Positions 1 to 8,559 of a DNA stretch of 38,642 nt are shown in pieces (within the stretch, counting starts at the first letter, position 1; each line of letters begins with the position of its first letter). The notes beneath the pieces were generated by a model that was given only the letters and a program-made list of their open reading frames with translations, ran no database searches and was not told where the DNA came from. The DNA is from an uncultured Oscillospiraceae bacterium. Its GTDB lineage: Bacteria > Bacillota > Clostridia > Oscillospirales > Oscillospiraceae. The stretch spans positions 1 through 38,642 of the forward strand of contig CAJUSG010000020.1 in NCBI GenBank assembly GCA_910589085.1. The letters run 5' to 3'. Made by a program: the position numbers and the translations under genes.

Positions 1-935
1 CCCTTGAAGGGCCCGCCGGCGATGACCAGGGGCACATGGAGGGCCGCGTCGTGACAGGAGCGCTTATAGTCGTCGTAGCCGTTGAGATGGGCGTCCCGGT
101 TGCGGGTGAGGAAGTGGGAGCCGTGGTCGGAGGCGAAGATAATCACCGTGTTGTCATACAGGCCCTCCGTCTTCAGCCTGTCCACCAGCCGGCCCAGATT
201 CTCATCCAGGCTGGCACACTGGCCCAGGTAGTCGGGATACTCCTCCGCTGCGTTGCCCCCCAGAGCCTTCAGGTCCTCGGGCAGGACAAAGTCCTTAAAC
301 CGCTCCCTGGAGCCCTCCGGACCCTCGTAGTGCTTGCGGTCGTTCTGGTGGTGGGGCTCGATCTGGGAGATGGTCATGAAGAAGGGCTTCTCCCCGTCGT
401 ACCGGTCGAAGAACTCCAGGGCCAGGTCGTTGATGCAGTCGGCCCGGTAGCCCTTGAAGTCCACCCGCTGGCCGTTCTCGTCGAAGACAAAGCCGTCGTA
501 GCCGTGGGAGGTGAACTCCAGCACATCGGCGGCACGCCAGAAGCCGGTGTAGCCACCCCGCAGCTCCCGGGGAATGGCGGTGACGGTGTGGTCAATGGTG
601 GGGGGCTTCTCCAGCTCCCCGTCGCTGGCCAGGTGCCACTTGCCGATGTAGGCGGTCTCATAGCCCGCCTCCTCGATATAGCTGCCCAGGGTCTTCACCC
701 CGGCGGGCAGCATGATGTTGTTCCGGAAGCAGCCCGTCTCGGTGGGCCACTTGCCCGTCTGGAACAGGGCCCGGCAGGGGCCGCACACCGGCTGGGGGGA
801 GAAGGCGTTGTCAAATTTGACCCCCTCCCGGGCCAAAGCATCCAGGTTGGGCGTGATGTCCAGGGGCTGGCCGAAACAGCCGCAGGTGTCCCACCGCTGC
901 TGGTCGGTAAAGTAGAAAATAATGTTGTTGGGCAT
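1..935 (-). CDS. Type I sulfatase, cytoplasmic type (C-terminus beyond window)
   Basis: A sulfatase-family hydrolase (alkaline phosphatase superfamily) of which about 311 residues are visible; the C-terminus lies beyond the left edge. Near the N-terminus is the metal-site stretch FTDQQRW (residues 9-15). The sulfatase signature follows at C51-G-P-C-R55, ending in TGKW; Cys51 is the residue that would be converted to formylglycine, in an anaerobe by an anSME-type enzyme not seen here. A second metal motif, ASDHGSH, lies near the cut end. The protein starts MPNNIIFYFTD with no signal peptide, so it should act in the cytoplasm. The ATG at 935 follows an AAGGAGG site that overlaps the end of tctA, and the stop of tctA is only 3 bp away, so it is the last visible gene of the tctCBA operon. 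Inference: the transporter imports a sulfated organic acid that this enzyme desulfates. The substrate cannot be named; phosphonate or phosphate monoester hydrolases share the fold. Confidence 0.88.
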   Translation of the reverse strand, partial: MPNNIIFYFTDQQRWDTCGCFGQPLDITPNLDALAREGVKFDNAFSPQPVCGPCRALFQTGKWPTETGCFRNNIMLPAGVKTLGSYIEEAGYETAYIGKWHLASDGELEKPPTIDHTVTAIPRELRGGYTGFWRAADVLEFTSHGYDGFVFDENGQRVDFKGYRADCINDLALEFFDRYDGEKPFFMTISQIEPHHQNDRKHYEGPEGSRERFKDFVLPEDLKALGGNAAEEYPDYLGQCASLDENLGRLVDRLKTEGLYDNTVIIFASDHGSHFLTRNRDAHLNGYDDYKRSCHDAALHVPLVIAGGPFK

Positions 936-938
936 TTG

Positions 939-2441
939 TCAGTCCTCCTTCTGTGCGGCGGCCTTTCGTTCCTTCACCTTGCCACGGACAATGGCGCCCA
1001 CCGCCGCCACGATGAGGACCAGGAAGATGATGCAGTAGACGCTGCTGAAAAAGATGCTGGGGCTGCCGTTGGAGATGAGCAGGGCCCGGCGGAAGTTGGT
1101 CTCGGTCATGCTGCCCAGCACCAGGCCCAGCAGGATGGGCACGGGAGGCAGCTCCAGCTTGCGCAGCACCCAGGCCAGAGCGCCGAAGATCAGGGCCACG
1201 CCCACGTCGAAATAGTTGCCGTTGACCGAGTAGGCCCCCGCGAAGCAGAAAATTACAATAATGGGGGTGAGGATCTCCTGGGGGATGGACACCACCTTGG
1301 CGAAGAGGGTGGTGAGGAATTTGCCCTGGAGGCACATGAATATATTCACCAGAATCAGGCCCAGCATAATGGCGTACATGATATCCCCCTGGGTGGTGAA
1401 CAGGCTCAGGCCGGGGTTCAGGCCGTTAATCATCAGGGCGGAGAGCATGATGGCCACCGTGCCGTCCCCGGGGATGCCCAGGGTGAGCAGGGGGATCAGG
1501 GTGGCGCCGGTGACGGCGTTGTTGGCCGATTCGGCGGCGGCGATGCCCTCCACCGAGCCGTGGCCGAACTCCTCCGGGTGCTTGGACATGTTCTTGGCGG
1601 TGTTGTAGCTGAACCAGGAGGCCTCCGAGGCCCCGGTGCCCGGGATGATGCCCACCAGCACGCCAATGATGGAGGAGACCAGCACCGGCCGGGCCATGCG
1701 CTTGTACTCCGCCTTGGTAATGACCCCGTCGTCCTTGATCTGGGTGGTGTCCAGGTTAAGCCGGTCCAGGGGCTTCTCCGCCTTGGCCATGATCTCCACC
1801 AGGGCGAAGAGGCCGATGAGGCAGATGGCCAGGTCCAGCCCCAGGTAGAGCCGGGAGACGCCGAAGGTGAAGCGGTCGTAGCTGGTCATGGGGTCGGAGC
1901 CCACGCAGGAGATGAGCAGACCCAGGCAGGCGGAGATCAGGCCCTTAATCATGCTCTTGCCCGACACGCCGGCGATGATGGTCAGACCGAAGACACAGAC
2001 CATAAAGTACTCCGCCGTGCCCAGCTGGGCGGCCACCTTGGCCACCTGGGGCCCCAGGAACAGCAGCATCAGAGCCGAGAACACCCCGCCGAAGGTGGAG
2101 GCGTACAGGGCGATTTTCAGCGCCACCTTGGTGCGGCCCTGCTGAGACAGGGGGTGTCCGTCCAGCATGGTGGCCGCCGCGTGGGGGGTGCCGGGGGTGT
2201 TGATAAGGATGGCGGACACGCTTCCGCCGTAGCCGCCGGCGCAGTAGATGCCCAGCAGGAACATCATGCCGGGGATGGCGGTCATGGAGTAGGTGACGGG
2301 CAGGAACAAAATCACACACAGAATGACGCTCAGGCCGGGGATGGCCGCGAAGACCGAGCCGATGAACACGCCGATGTTAATCCAAAGGATATTTTCCAGG
2401 GTAAACAGCAGGCCGGTGGCCGGAATAATATACTGCAGCAT
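939..2441 (-). CDS. tctA: Tripartite tricarboxylate transporter, large permease TctA
   Basis: The 500-residue large membrane subunit of a tripartite tricarboxylate transporter (TTT), which moves an organic acid across the membrane with ion coupling. It is hydrophobic throughout and carries the TctA glycine-rich signatures: a GGYGG...ILINTPGTP stretch near residues 70-85 and the later pair GIIPGTGASEASW and LGIPGDGTVA. The reading frame stays open 35 codons upstream, but the ATG at 2441 is preceded by TAAGGAGGAGG at good distance and gives the usual TctA N-terminus, so it is preferred. It lies 14 bp after tctB and 3 bp before the sulfatase gene. Substrate range cannot be read from the sequence; known TTT systems carry citrate, tartrate, terephthalate and other carboxylates. 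Confidence 0.95.
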   Translation of the reverse strand: MLQYIIPATGLLFTLENILWINIGVFIGSVFAAIPGLSVILCVILFLPVTYSMTAIPGMMFLLGIYCAGGYGGSVSAILINTPGTPHAAATMLDGHPLSQQGRTKVALKIALYASTFGGVFSALMLLFLGPQVAKVAAQLGTAEYFMVCVFGLTIIAGVSGKSMIKGLISACLGLLISCVGSDPMTSYDRFTFGVSRLYLGLDLAICLIGLFALVEIMAKAEKPLDRLNLDTTQIKDDGVITKAEYKRMARPVLVSSIIGVLVGIIPGTGASEASWFSYNTAKNMSKHPEEFGHGSVEGIAAAESANNAVTGATLIPLLTLGIPGDGTVAIMLSALMINGLNPGLSLFTTQGDIMYAIMLGLILVNIFMCLQGKFLTTLFAKVVSIPQEILTPIIVIFCFAGAYSVNGNYFDVGVALIFGALAWVLRKLELPPVPILLGLVLGSMTETNFRRALLISNGSPSIFFSSVYCIIFLVLIVAAVGAIVRGKVKERKAAAQKED

Positions 2442-2455
2442 AGCCGTCCTCCTCC

Positions 2456-2971
2456 TTAAAAGTCCACGCCCAGGGCGAAGCGGAAGGCGGCCCAGATGGC
2501 CACCGCCAGCACCAGGGTGATTACATAGTAGGACTTCTTCCGGCACCGGAAGTAGAGCAAAAAGCCCAGGCAGCAGAAGACCGCGCCGATTACAAACAGA
2601 CCGGTGAGCTTGCTCAGAAGCCAGGTGCCAATCAATATGCCCAGAATCACCAGGGCCTTCATCTCCACCTGAACGTTGATGACCTTCCAGTTCAGGGGCT
2701 GCTTGGTGGCCAGCTTATACAGCTCCTTGCCGATGAGCATGGCACAGCAGAGCATCATGACCACCATCAGCAGCGTGGGGAAGGCCCGGCCGTTGACCAC
2801 GTCCTTCTCGGAAACCGCCACCTGGTCCGGCATGACCAGAAGTACCACAAGGGCTATGAGGAAAAACACCACGCCGGTGACCAGATCTATAGGAATCCGA
2901 ATCTCTTTCTCGTGCAGCTTCCGGCCCCAGGAATCCATGCGGCCGTTGAACTGCTCCACCCATTTACTCAT
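2456..2971 (-). CDS. tctB: Tripartite tricarboxylate transporter, small permease TctB
   Basis: The 171-residue small membrane subunit of the TTT transporter. The N-terminus is charged (MSKWVEQFNGRMDSWGRK), then come four hydrophobic segments at about residues 30-48, 65-80, 107-137 (two close together) and 150-168, the usual TctB layout. TctB family sequences are poorly conserved, so the call rests on size, topology and position between TctC and TctA. The ATG at 2971 follows GGAAAGGAGG. The 85-bp gap to tctC is the largest in this operon, and I see no strong terminator in it. Confidence 0.9.
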   Translation of the reverse strand: MSKWVEQFNGRMDSWGRKLHEKEIRIPIDLVTGVVFFLIALVVLLVMPDQVAVSEKDVVNGRAFPTLLMVVMMLCCAMLIGKELYKLATKQPLNWKVINVQVEMKALVILGILIGTWLLSKLTGLFVIGAVFCCLGFLLYFRCRKKSYYVITLVLAVAIWAAFRFALGVDF

Positions 2972-3056
2972 GGGGGACCTCCTTTCCTAATTCAAAAGGG
3001 GAATGGGCGGGATTCCTCCCGATCCCATTCCCCGCATACCCGCTGTGGTACTCAGA

Positions 3057-4022
3057 TCAGCCGGCAACGATGTCCTTGTACTCGTTGACGATGTTCTTTA
3101 CATTTTCAACGTGGGCCTCCACGTCCTCCACGGACATGGTGTCCACCTCCAGCAGCATGGTGTCATGCAGCCAGTCGGTAACCTCCTGGTCGGCCAGGAT
3201 CTTGCCGTAGAGCTCCTTCAGCTCAGCGACCTTATCGGCGTCAGTGCCGGCCCGGGCCATGACGAAGCAGCGGTTGCGGAAGTAGGGGTAGCCGTGCTGG
3301 CCTACGCCCTCCACGCCCTCGAAGGGGCCGTTGGCGATGTCGTTCTCGTCGAAGGCGCAGACTACGGTCACGCCCTTCTGCTGGTAGGTCTCCAGAATCT
3401 GGGACTGGTGGGAGACGGCGAACTGGGTCTCGCCCCGGGCCACGGCCTGGGCGGCCTCAGCGGCGGACTGGTAGGGGGTAAGCTTCAGCTTGTCGCCCGC
3501 GCCCATAGAGCCGAACAGCGCGGCGGCCAGGAATGCCTCAGAGCTGGTGGCGCCGTTGACGGCCACGCTGATCTCGGCGCCCTGCTCCACATAGGCCTTC
3601 AGGTCGTCGATGTTATTGATATTCAGCTTGGCGTCGGCGGACAGGACGAAGATGGAGGAATACAGGTTCTCTACGAAGACAAAGTCCTCATAGCCGAACT
3701 GCAGCTTGCTGGGGTCCAGAATGGAGGTGATGGACAGCAGACCCTCGCCCACGAACACCAGCTCGGTGGCGTTGGCCTTGGTGTCGGCCACCCAGGTGTT
3801 CACGGTGGCGGCGTCGCCCTTGATGGCCTCGGCCACCAGGGTGATGGTGTCGGAATAGCTGGTGGACTTGGTGGCGGCCTGCTGGCTCACCATGGCGGCT
3901 ACGCCGGAGGGGGCCCAGGGGCAGGTGACCTTCCAGGTGGCGTTCTTCTTGCCGCCGCAGGAGGCGAGCAGAGTGACGCACATGGCGCCCACAAGGGCAA
4001 GGCTGAGGATTCTCTTTTTCAT
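3057..4022 (-). CDS. tctC: Tripartite tricarboxylate transporter, substrate-binding lipoprotein TctC
   Basis: The extracytoplasmic binding protein of the TTT system, 321 residues. It begins with a lipoprotein signal peptide and a lipobox at LLASC, so Cys21 would be lipidated and the protein held on the outer face of the membrane. The mature part opens with a beta strand and a P-W-A-P-S-G loop, the region that holds the ligand carboxylate in this family (Bug/TctC fold). The ATG at 4022 follows AAAGGAGT. It is first in the operon tctC-tctB-tctA-sulfatase and has a sigma-A promoter just upstream (4093-4122). No regulator gene lies next to it, so control of this operon is not visible here. Confidence 0.92.
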   Translation of the reverse strand: MKKRILSLALVGAMCVTLLASCGGKKNATWKVTCPWAPSGVAAMVSQQAATKSTSYSDTITLVAEAIKGDAATVNTWVADTKANATELVFVGEGLLSITSILDPSKLQFGYEDFVFVENLYSSIFVLSADAKLNINNIDDLKAYVEQGAEISVAVNGATSSEAFLAAALFGSMGAGDKLKLTPYQSAAEAAQAVARGETQFAVSHQSQILETYQQKGVTVVCAFDENDIANGPFEGVEGVGQHGYPYFRNRCFVMARAGTDADKVAELKELYGKILADQEVTDWLHDTMLLEVDTMSVEDVEAHVENVKNIVNEYKDIVAG

Positions 4023-4092
4023 AATCGTACTCCTTTTCCATTTTGTGTCAGATACAGGCTACGTCGCTTCACCCCGCATCTGTGGTATCCTC

Positions 4093-4122
4093 ACTGTAGC
4101 ATAGAGCCGCTCCCTATTTCAA
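4093..4122 (-). promoter_or_regulatory. Predicted sigma-A promoter of tctCBA-sulfatase operon
   Basis: On the minus strand TTGAAA (4122-4117) is followed after 18 bp by TACAGT (4098-4093), with a TG one base upstream of the -10 (extended -10). Transcription would start near 4086 and leave a leader of about 64 nt before tctC. This is the only good promoter match in the gap between tctC and the terminator at 4251-4283. Start mapping has not been done. Confidence 0.55.
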
Positions 4123-4250
4123 CATCTTTTTTAATAAACAGCAGAAAGTTGTACGGTCATTGTGCCTATAACAAAAACCTGTCTGAAATTTCCGGGGTTT
4201 TCCTATGTTTTATACAAACCCTCCGGCAGTTGGTCCGACTTACCAGGGGA

Positions 4251-4283
4251 CAAAACAGAGGGCGCGCCGGCCCGGCGCGCCCT
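4251..4283 (-). terminator. Intrinsic terminator after GH112 gene
   Basis: The arms AGGGCGCGCCGG (4259-4270) and CCGGCGCGCCCT (4272-4283) form a very GC-rich hairpin. Read on the minus strand it is followed by CTGTTTTG (4258-4251). It starts 16 bp after the stop codon of the GH112 gene and separates that operon from tctC. Confidence 0.8.
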
Positions 4284-4299
4284 ACAGGCATCCTGTTAT

Positions 4300-6462
4300 T
4301 CAGATCTCGTACCAGCGGATCTCGTTGGCCCCCAGGTCCAGCTGGAAGCTGGAGCCGTCCCCCCGGTAGACGGTGGTGGACTGGGGCTCATAGGTGTTGT
4401 TGACCACGCAGAACTTGCCGTTCTTCACATAGGCGTGGACATCCACGTTGTAGTTGGAGGACAGCCACAGGTTCAGCTGGTCCTCGCTGCGGGCCGACCA
4501 CAGCACCGCCCGGTGGAGCAGACGGCTGTTCTCAAAGGAGTAGGGCAGGCCGGAGAGGTACACCGCCCGGCCCTGGCCGAACTCGTTGGCCGCCAGCTGG
4601 ACCTCCCTGTCCCGCTGGACCAGCACCTGGGCCCCCTCCAGGGCGTAGATGCTCTTTTTGCCCTCGCCGAAGTCCACCGCCCCCCGGCAGTCGGCCAGGA
4701 TGAAGTGGTCGGGGTGCTCCTCCCAGTTGTATTTGTCATAACCCAGGGTAAAGCCGGTCTCCTTTTCTACCCCCAGTATACCGGACAGCTGGAGATAGCG
4801 GCCCTGGTACTGGTGGCCGGTGGGCTCGCCCACCCCGATGAAGCCGCCACCGTTATGGACAAAACGCTTCACCGTAGCGGAGATGGCCGGGTCCTCCCAG
4901 ATAGCCCCACCGGTGTGGGCGGTGTCGCCGTCGCCCACGTTGACCAGTACGTCGATCCCGTCCAGCACAGAGGGGTCGGCCTTCACCTCGTCGAAACTGA
5001 TGAACTTCACGTCGTAGGGGGCGCCGGACAGGGCCTCGATCACTCCGGCATAGGAGTAGTTCTGCTTCTGGTACAGGGCGTGGTGGACCATGTGGCAGCC
5101 CCAGGACCGGGCCCTGCCCCAGCTGTTCAGCACGGCCACCCTCTTCACACAGTAGGGGGTGGTGCCCTTGATGTTGTCATACAGCTCCCGGAACTCGCCG
5201 CAGACGCTCTCCACGTAGTCGATGAACTCGGGGAACTGGCAGGCCAGCTTCAGGTAGCCGCCGTAGCCGATGCGGTCGATGGGTTTTCTCAAAATGGCCC
5301 GGCGGGCGGTGACCCAGTTCTCCTTGGCCTCCCGGACGGGGTCGCCCCCTTCATGGAAGGTATCGGGGAAGAAGTAGGGCAGGAACCGCCCCTCGGTGTA
5401 CTTCACCCCGGGGATGTCAGCGATGAGCCGCAGGGTGGAGCCGTTACCCACCGAGCCCACCACCGCGTCCAGGCCGATCCGGGAAAACTCCTCCAGATAG
5501 GGCTCGGTGCCGATCCAGTGGTCCCCCAGGAACATCATGGCCTCCTTGCCCAGCTCGTGGGTGATATTCACCATCTCGCGGGCCAATGCGGCCACCTCCC
5601 GGCGCTGGAAGGCCATGAAGTCCTTGAATTCCTTGGAGGGGACCCGGTACTGGTTGTTGTAATAGCCCTGGTCGATGATGTACTCGGGGCGGAATTTGTA
5701 GCCCACTTCCTTCTCGAACTGCTCCAGGATATAGGGGGAGACCGAGGCGGAGTAGCCGTACCAGTCCACATACTTCTCCCGCTTCAGCTCGTCGAAGACC
5801 AGGGTGAACTGGTGGAAGAAGGTGGTGTACCGGATGACATTCACATAGGGGTGATCCGCGATGAACTTGCGCAGCCGCTCCATGGTGAACTTTTTGGTCT
5901 TGGGCTGGCGGACATCGAAGGTGATCTGGTGCTCAAAGTCCTTCCAGTCGTTGGTGACGGCGTTGTACATGTGGACCGGGTCCCAGATCAGGTAGGCCAG
6001 AAAGCTCACCGTATAGTCGTGGAAGGCCTGGGGGGCGTCGATGACCACGCAGCCCTCCTCATACCGCCAGGCAGCGGGGGGGACAGGTTCCCCCGTGGTG
6101 CGGTCCATCACCTCCCACCAGCGCTCGATGTCGTCCCGGGTGTTCACCTCCATCAGCTCGCCGCTGATCCCCCGCATCAGAGGGATGGTCAGAGGGCCGC
6201 CCGAGGCGGTGTGGAAGCCCGTCATGATGTAGCACTGCTGGACCTCGTCGGGGTTGGCCTTGGCCCAGGCGTTGTCCTTCCGGGTGGTGTAGTAGGTGGA
6301 GTAGACCTTGGCGTCGGTAGCCTTCAGCTCCTCCGGGTAGTCGGTGCCGTCGCAGTCCCGGATGGCATCCGCCCCCCAGCGCTTCAGCAGCTCCAGGGTC
6401 TCGGGCACCACGTCCACATCGGTGGGGATGGTCACCCGGCCCGTCTTATGTATATCGGTCAT
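4300..6462 (-). CDS. GH112 1,3-beta-galactosyl-N-acetylhexosamine phosphorylase
   Basis: A 720-residue glycoside phosphorylase of family GH112 (galacto-N-biose / lacto-N-biose phosphorylase type). The family cleaves Gal-beta-1,3-GlcNAc or Gal-beta-1,3-GalNAc with phosphate, giving galactose 1-phosphate and the free N-acetylhexosamine inside the cell. The N-terminus is typical (TGRVTIPTD...VPETLELLKRWGADAIRDCDGT, then YYTTRKDNAWAKANP). The family's catalytic Asp is probably in the D-Q-G-Y-Y segment near residue 270, placed by memory of the family. No signal peptide, so cytoplasmic. A GTG five codons upstream lies in front of the Shine-Dalgarno site; the ATG at 6462 after GAGGAG is the better start. 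It is the last gene of the sugar ABC operon. Some GH112 members act on Gal-beta-1,4-rhamnose instead, and I cannot settle the specificity. The enzymes handling galactose 1-phosphate and HexNAc are not in the window. Confidence 0.92.
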   Translation of the reverse strand: MTDIHKTGRVTIPTDVDVVPETLELLKRWGADAIRDCDGTDYPEELKATDAKVYSTYYTTRKDNAWAKANPDEVQQCYIMTGFHTASGGPLTIPLMRGISGELMEVNTRDDIERWWEVMDRTTGEPVPPAAWRYEEGCVVIDAPQAFHDYTVSFLAYLIWDPVHMYNAVTNDWKDFEHQITFDVRQPKTKKFTMERLRKFIADHPYVNVIRYTTFFHQFTLVFDELKREKYVDWYGYSASVSPYILEQFEKEVGYKFRPEYIIDQGYYNNQYRVPSKEFKDFMAFQRREVAALAREMVNITHELGKEAMMFLGDHWIGTEPYLEEFSRIGLDAVVGSVGNGSTLRLIADIPGVKYTEGRFLPYFFPDTFHEGGDPVREAKENWVTARRAILRKPIDRIGYGGYLKLACQFPEFIDYVESVCGEFRELYDNIKGTTPYCVKRVAVLNSWGRARSWGCHMVHHALYQKQNYSYAGVIEALSGAPYDVKFISFDEVKADPSVLDGIDVLVNVGDGDTAHTGGAIWEDPAISATVKRFVHNGGGFIGVGEPTGHQYQGRYLQLSGILGVEKETGFTLGYDKYNWEEHPDHFILADCRGAVDFGEGKKSIYALEGAQVLVQRDREVQLAANEFGQGRAVYLSGLPYSFENSRLLHRAVLWSARSEDQLNLWLSSNYNVDVHAYVKNGKFCVVNNTYEPQSTTVYRGDGSSFQLDLGANEIRWYEI

Positions 6463-6473
6463 AGCTTCTCCTC

Positions 6474-6674
6474 TCACTGCTTTTTCCGGTCCGCGAAGCG
6501 GGCGTTATAGAGGTACAGGGTGGTCAGAATCAGGGCGACCCCCACCAGCATCAGGCCCAGCCCCGCCATCTGGCCGGTCATCATCCAGCCCCGGATAATC
6601 AGGACCATGCCCAGCACAAAGGTAACCAGCATCAGGATGATCCTGAGCTGACTGTGCTCTTTCCAAAAATTCAT
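6474..6674 (-). CDS. Small two-span membrane protein of the GH112 sugar operon
   Basis: A 66-residue protein with two hydrophobic segments (about residues 11-28 and 33-54), a short turn between them and a basic tail (RFADRKKQ). It sits 9 bp after the second ABC permease and 11 bp before the GH112 gene, so it is clearly part of the operon. I recall short uncharacterised proteins of this type (possibly DUF6903) beside sugar ABC permeases in Firmicutes, but cannot confirm the family. The role is unknown; an accessory part of the importer is one possibility. The ATG at 6674 is the only good start. Confidence 0.75.
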   Translation of the reverse strand: MNFWKEHSQLRIILMLVTFVLGMVLIIRGWMMTGQMAGLGLMLVGVALILTTLYLYNARFADRKKQ

Positions 6675-6683
6675 GTCCTCACC

Positions 6684-7568
6684 TTACCCTTTCAGTCCGC
6701 CCACGGTCATGCCCTGGGTCAGCTTCTTCTGCACGCACATATAGAGAATCAGAGTGGGCAGCATCACCAGCACCAGACCGGCGTACAGCCGCCCGTACTG
6801 GGCCGCCGACTGGGAGGCCTGCATCAGATTTAGCAGGCCCACCGGAAGGGTTTTCTGCCCGGTGGCGCTGTTCATCAGGGTCATGGAGATGATGTACTCG
6901 TTCCAGAAGGACAGGAAGTTAAACAGGATAATCGTAAGGATGGAGGGCTGGGCCATGGGGAAGATCACCTTCACCATAGTAGTGCCGTAGCCCGCGCCGT
7001 CGATATAGGCGGCCTCCTCAAAGTCGTGGGGCAGGGTGGCGAAGTAGCCGGACAGCAGATAGACGGTGAAGGGCAGGGCGGTGGCGGCGTAAACCACAGC
7101 CAGGGTCACCAGGTTGTTCATAAAGATGTTATTCAGCTTAAAGAGATACTTCATCCAGCTGTCCCAGTCCCGCAGCATGAGAAAGATGGGCACCACAATG
7201 TAGTTGACATTGATAAACAGCCCGGCCATAAAGGCGGTATTCAGCAGCTTGCTGCCCCGGAAGCGGAAGCGGGACAGGCAGTAGGCCGCCGGCAGGGCCA
7301 CCACCAGAAGAATGCCCAGGGCCAGGGCGGTAACAATGGCGGAGTTGAGCATATAGCTGCCCATGCTCGCGGCGTTCCAGGCGTCCACAAAGTTCTGCCA
7401 GTAGAAGGCGGCGGGCAGCGCCCAGGGGTTGCCGTAAAACTCGCTGTTCTGCTTGATGGAGGCCAGGAAGACCCAGGCTACCGGAACAATGATGACCACC
7501 GCCAGGGTGATAAGCACCACATAGATGAATACCTTATACAGGGTATCCGCGGAATTTCCTTTTTTCAT
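6684..7568 (-). CDS. Sugar ABC transporter permease (MalG/LacG type)
   Basis: A 294-residue inner membrane permease of the carbohydrate ABC importer family CUT1. It has six hydrophobic segments and near residues 190-210 the cytoplasmic EAA loop (E-E-A-A-Y-I-D-G-A-G), where the ATPase docks. The ATG at 7568 follows GGGGAGGACGG; the upstream GTG at 7589 overlaps the previous stop and lies within the ribosome-site region, so it is not used. It pairs with the MalF-type permease directly upstream. No ATPase gene is in this operon, which is common in Firmicutes, where one MsmK/UgpC-type ATPase serves several importers. Confidence 0.93.
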   Translation of the reverse strand: MKKGNSADTLYKVFIYVVLITLAVVIIVPVAWVFLASIKQNSEFYGNPWALPAAFYWQNFVDAWNAASMGSYMLNSAIVTALALGILLVVALPAAYCLSRFRFRGSKLLNTAFMAGLFINVNYIVVPIFLMLRDWDSWMKYLFKLNNIFMNNLVTLAVVYAATALPFTVYLLSGYFATLPHDFEEAAYIDGAGYGTTMVKVIFPMAQPSILTIILFNFLSFWNEYIISMTLMNSATGQKTLPVGLLNLMQASQSAAQYGRLYAGLVLVMLPTLILYMCVQKKLTQGMTVGGLKG

Positions 7569-7585
7569 AAGTCCGTCCTCCCCTC

Positions 7586-8458
7586 TCACATCTGAAGCAC
7601 GTCGCGCTTGGTGGCGTGGTTCACCACGGCGGACAGGGTGAAGGAGAACAGGAAGATAATCACGCCGGCGGCCATGGCGTAGCCGTAGAGGCCCTCATCC
7701 TTCTGGGCGTACATAAAGCTCAGGCCCACGTCGGCCATCCCCTTGGCCACCATGGCCTTGACGAACAGAAAAGCCATGTTGATGGTGGAGATGATGAAGA
7801 AGGTGAGGGTGGTGCGGATGTTGGTCCAGATCAGGGGCAGGGTGATCTCAAAGAACTGGCTCAGCCGCCCCGCGCCGTCCAGACCGGCGGACTCGTAGAG
7901 GTCTGCGGGGACGGCGGACATGGAGGCCATGTACATGACCATATAGTAGCCGATGGCCTGCCACACCATGGCGATAATGATGCTGACAATGACCATAGGC
8001 TGATCCTTCCACAGGATCATAATATCCCGGCCGGAGAACATGGAGAGGATACTGTTGAGCATCCCGTTTTCCGGCTTGTAGATGGCGGAGAAAATACCGG
8101 CGATGACCACCACGGACAGGATATTGGGGATGTAGAAGATAATGCGGAAGAAGTTCTGCCCCTTGATCTTCTCCCGGGTGAGGATGGCGGCGAAAACAAT
8201 GGCGAAGAAGAAGGTAATTATGGTCACAGTGACAATCAGCAGGATGGTGTTCTGCATGGAGGTGATAAACTTCACGTCCTTAAACAGCACCTTGAAGTTG
8301 TTCAGCCCCACAAAGGTCTCGGTGGGGGAGTAGGCTCCCCGCTGGAACAGGGACATACGGAAGACATTGAAGGTTGGTATGACCATGAAGAGCAAGAACA
8401 GGATGGTCGCCGGAGCCACACACAGGGCGATAAACCGGCTGCGGCCTTTACTGCGCAT
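7586..8458 (-). CDS. Sugar ABC transporter permease (MalF/LacF type)
   Basis: A 290-residue CUT1 permease with about six membrane spans (one near residues 10-30, the last near 262-282). The EAA-like loop is Y-E-S-A-G-L-D-G-A-G near residue 195, where Glu-Ser-Ala replaces Glu-Ala-Ala, as is common in MalF-type partners. The ATG at 8458 follows AAAGGAG. The gene comes after the binding-protein gene but is separated from it by a strong hairpin terminator, so permease expression probably depends on read-through. Confidence 0.92.
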   Translation of the reverse strand: MRSKGRSRFIALCVAPATILFLLFMVIPTFNVFRMSLFQRGAYSPTETFVGLNNFKVLFKDVKFITSMQNTILLIVTVTIITFFFAIVFAAILTREKIKGQNFFRIIFYIPNILSVVVIAGIFSAIYKPENGMLNSILSMFSGRDIMILWKDQPMVIVSIIIAMVWQAIGYYMVMYMASMSAVPADLYESAGLDGAGRLSQFFEITLPLIWTNIRTTLTFFIISTINMAFLFVKAMVAKGMADVGLSFMYAQKDEGLYGYAMAAGVIIFLFSFTLSAVVNHATKRDVLQM

Positions 8459-8480
8459 GGGATCGCTCCTTTCTCTCTGA

Positions 8481-8520
8481 AATAAAAGGCGGCGGTGAGC
8501 GGTTTTCGCTCACCGCCGCC
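8481..8520 (-). terminator. Intrinsic terminator between binding protein and permeases
   Basis: A perfect 14-bp stem, GGCGGCGGTGAGCG (8488-8501) and its complement (8507-8520), with a 5-nt loop. Read on the minus strand it is followed by TTTTATT (8487-8481). It lies within the operon just after the binding-protein gene. Such a site lets the binding protein be made in excess over the permeases and the phosphorylase, a known pattern in sugar ABC operons. Confidence 0.85.
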
Positions 8521-8559
8521 TGCTTTACGGACGTTCAAACGGGTCCGGGCGGGGGAAAT

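Noticed and set aside
36..2459. An 807-codon plus-strand open frame, and many similar long frames opposite real genes (for example 4162-6510, 12321-14339, 34346-36241).
   Set aside because: They lie antisense to clear transporter, enzyme and signalling genes, have no ribosome sites and give Gly/His/Gln/Val-rich products without domains. High GC content makes stop codons rare on the opposite strand.
4225..4250. AGTTGGTCCGACTTACC near tctC, resembling the ATTGGTCCAGT arm at 19341.
   Set aside because: Only part of the motif matches, there is no second arm nearby, and it lies more than 100 bp from the tctC promoter. A chance match is likely.
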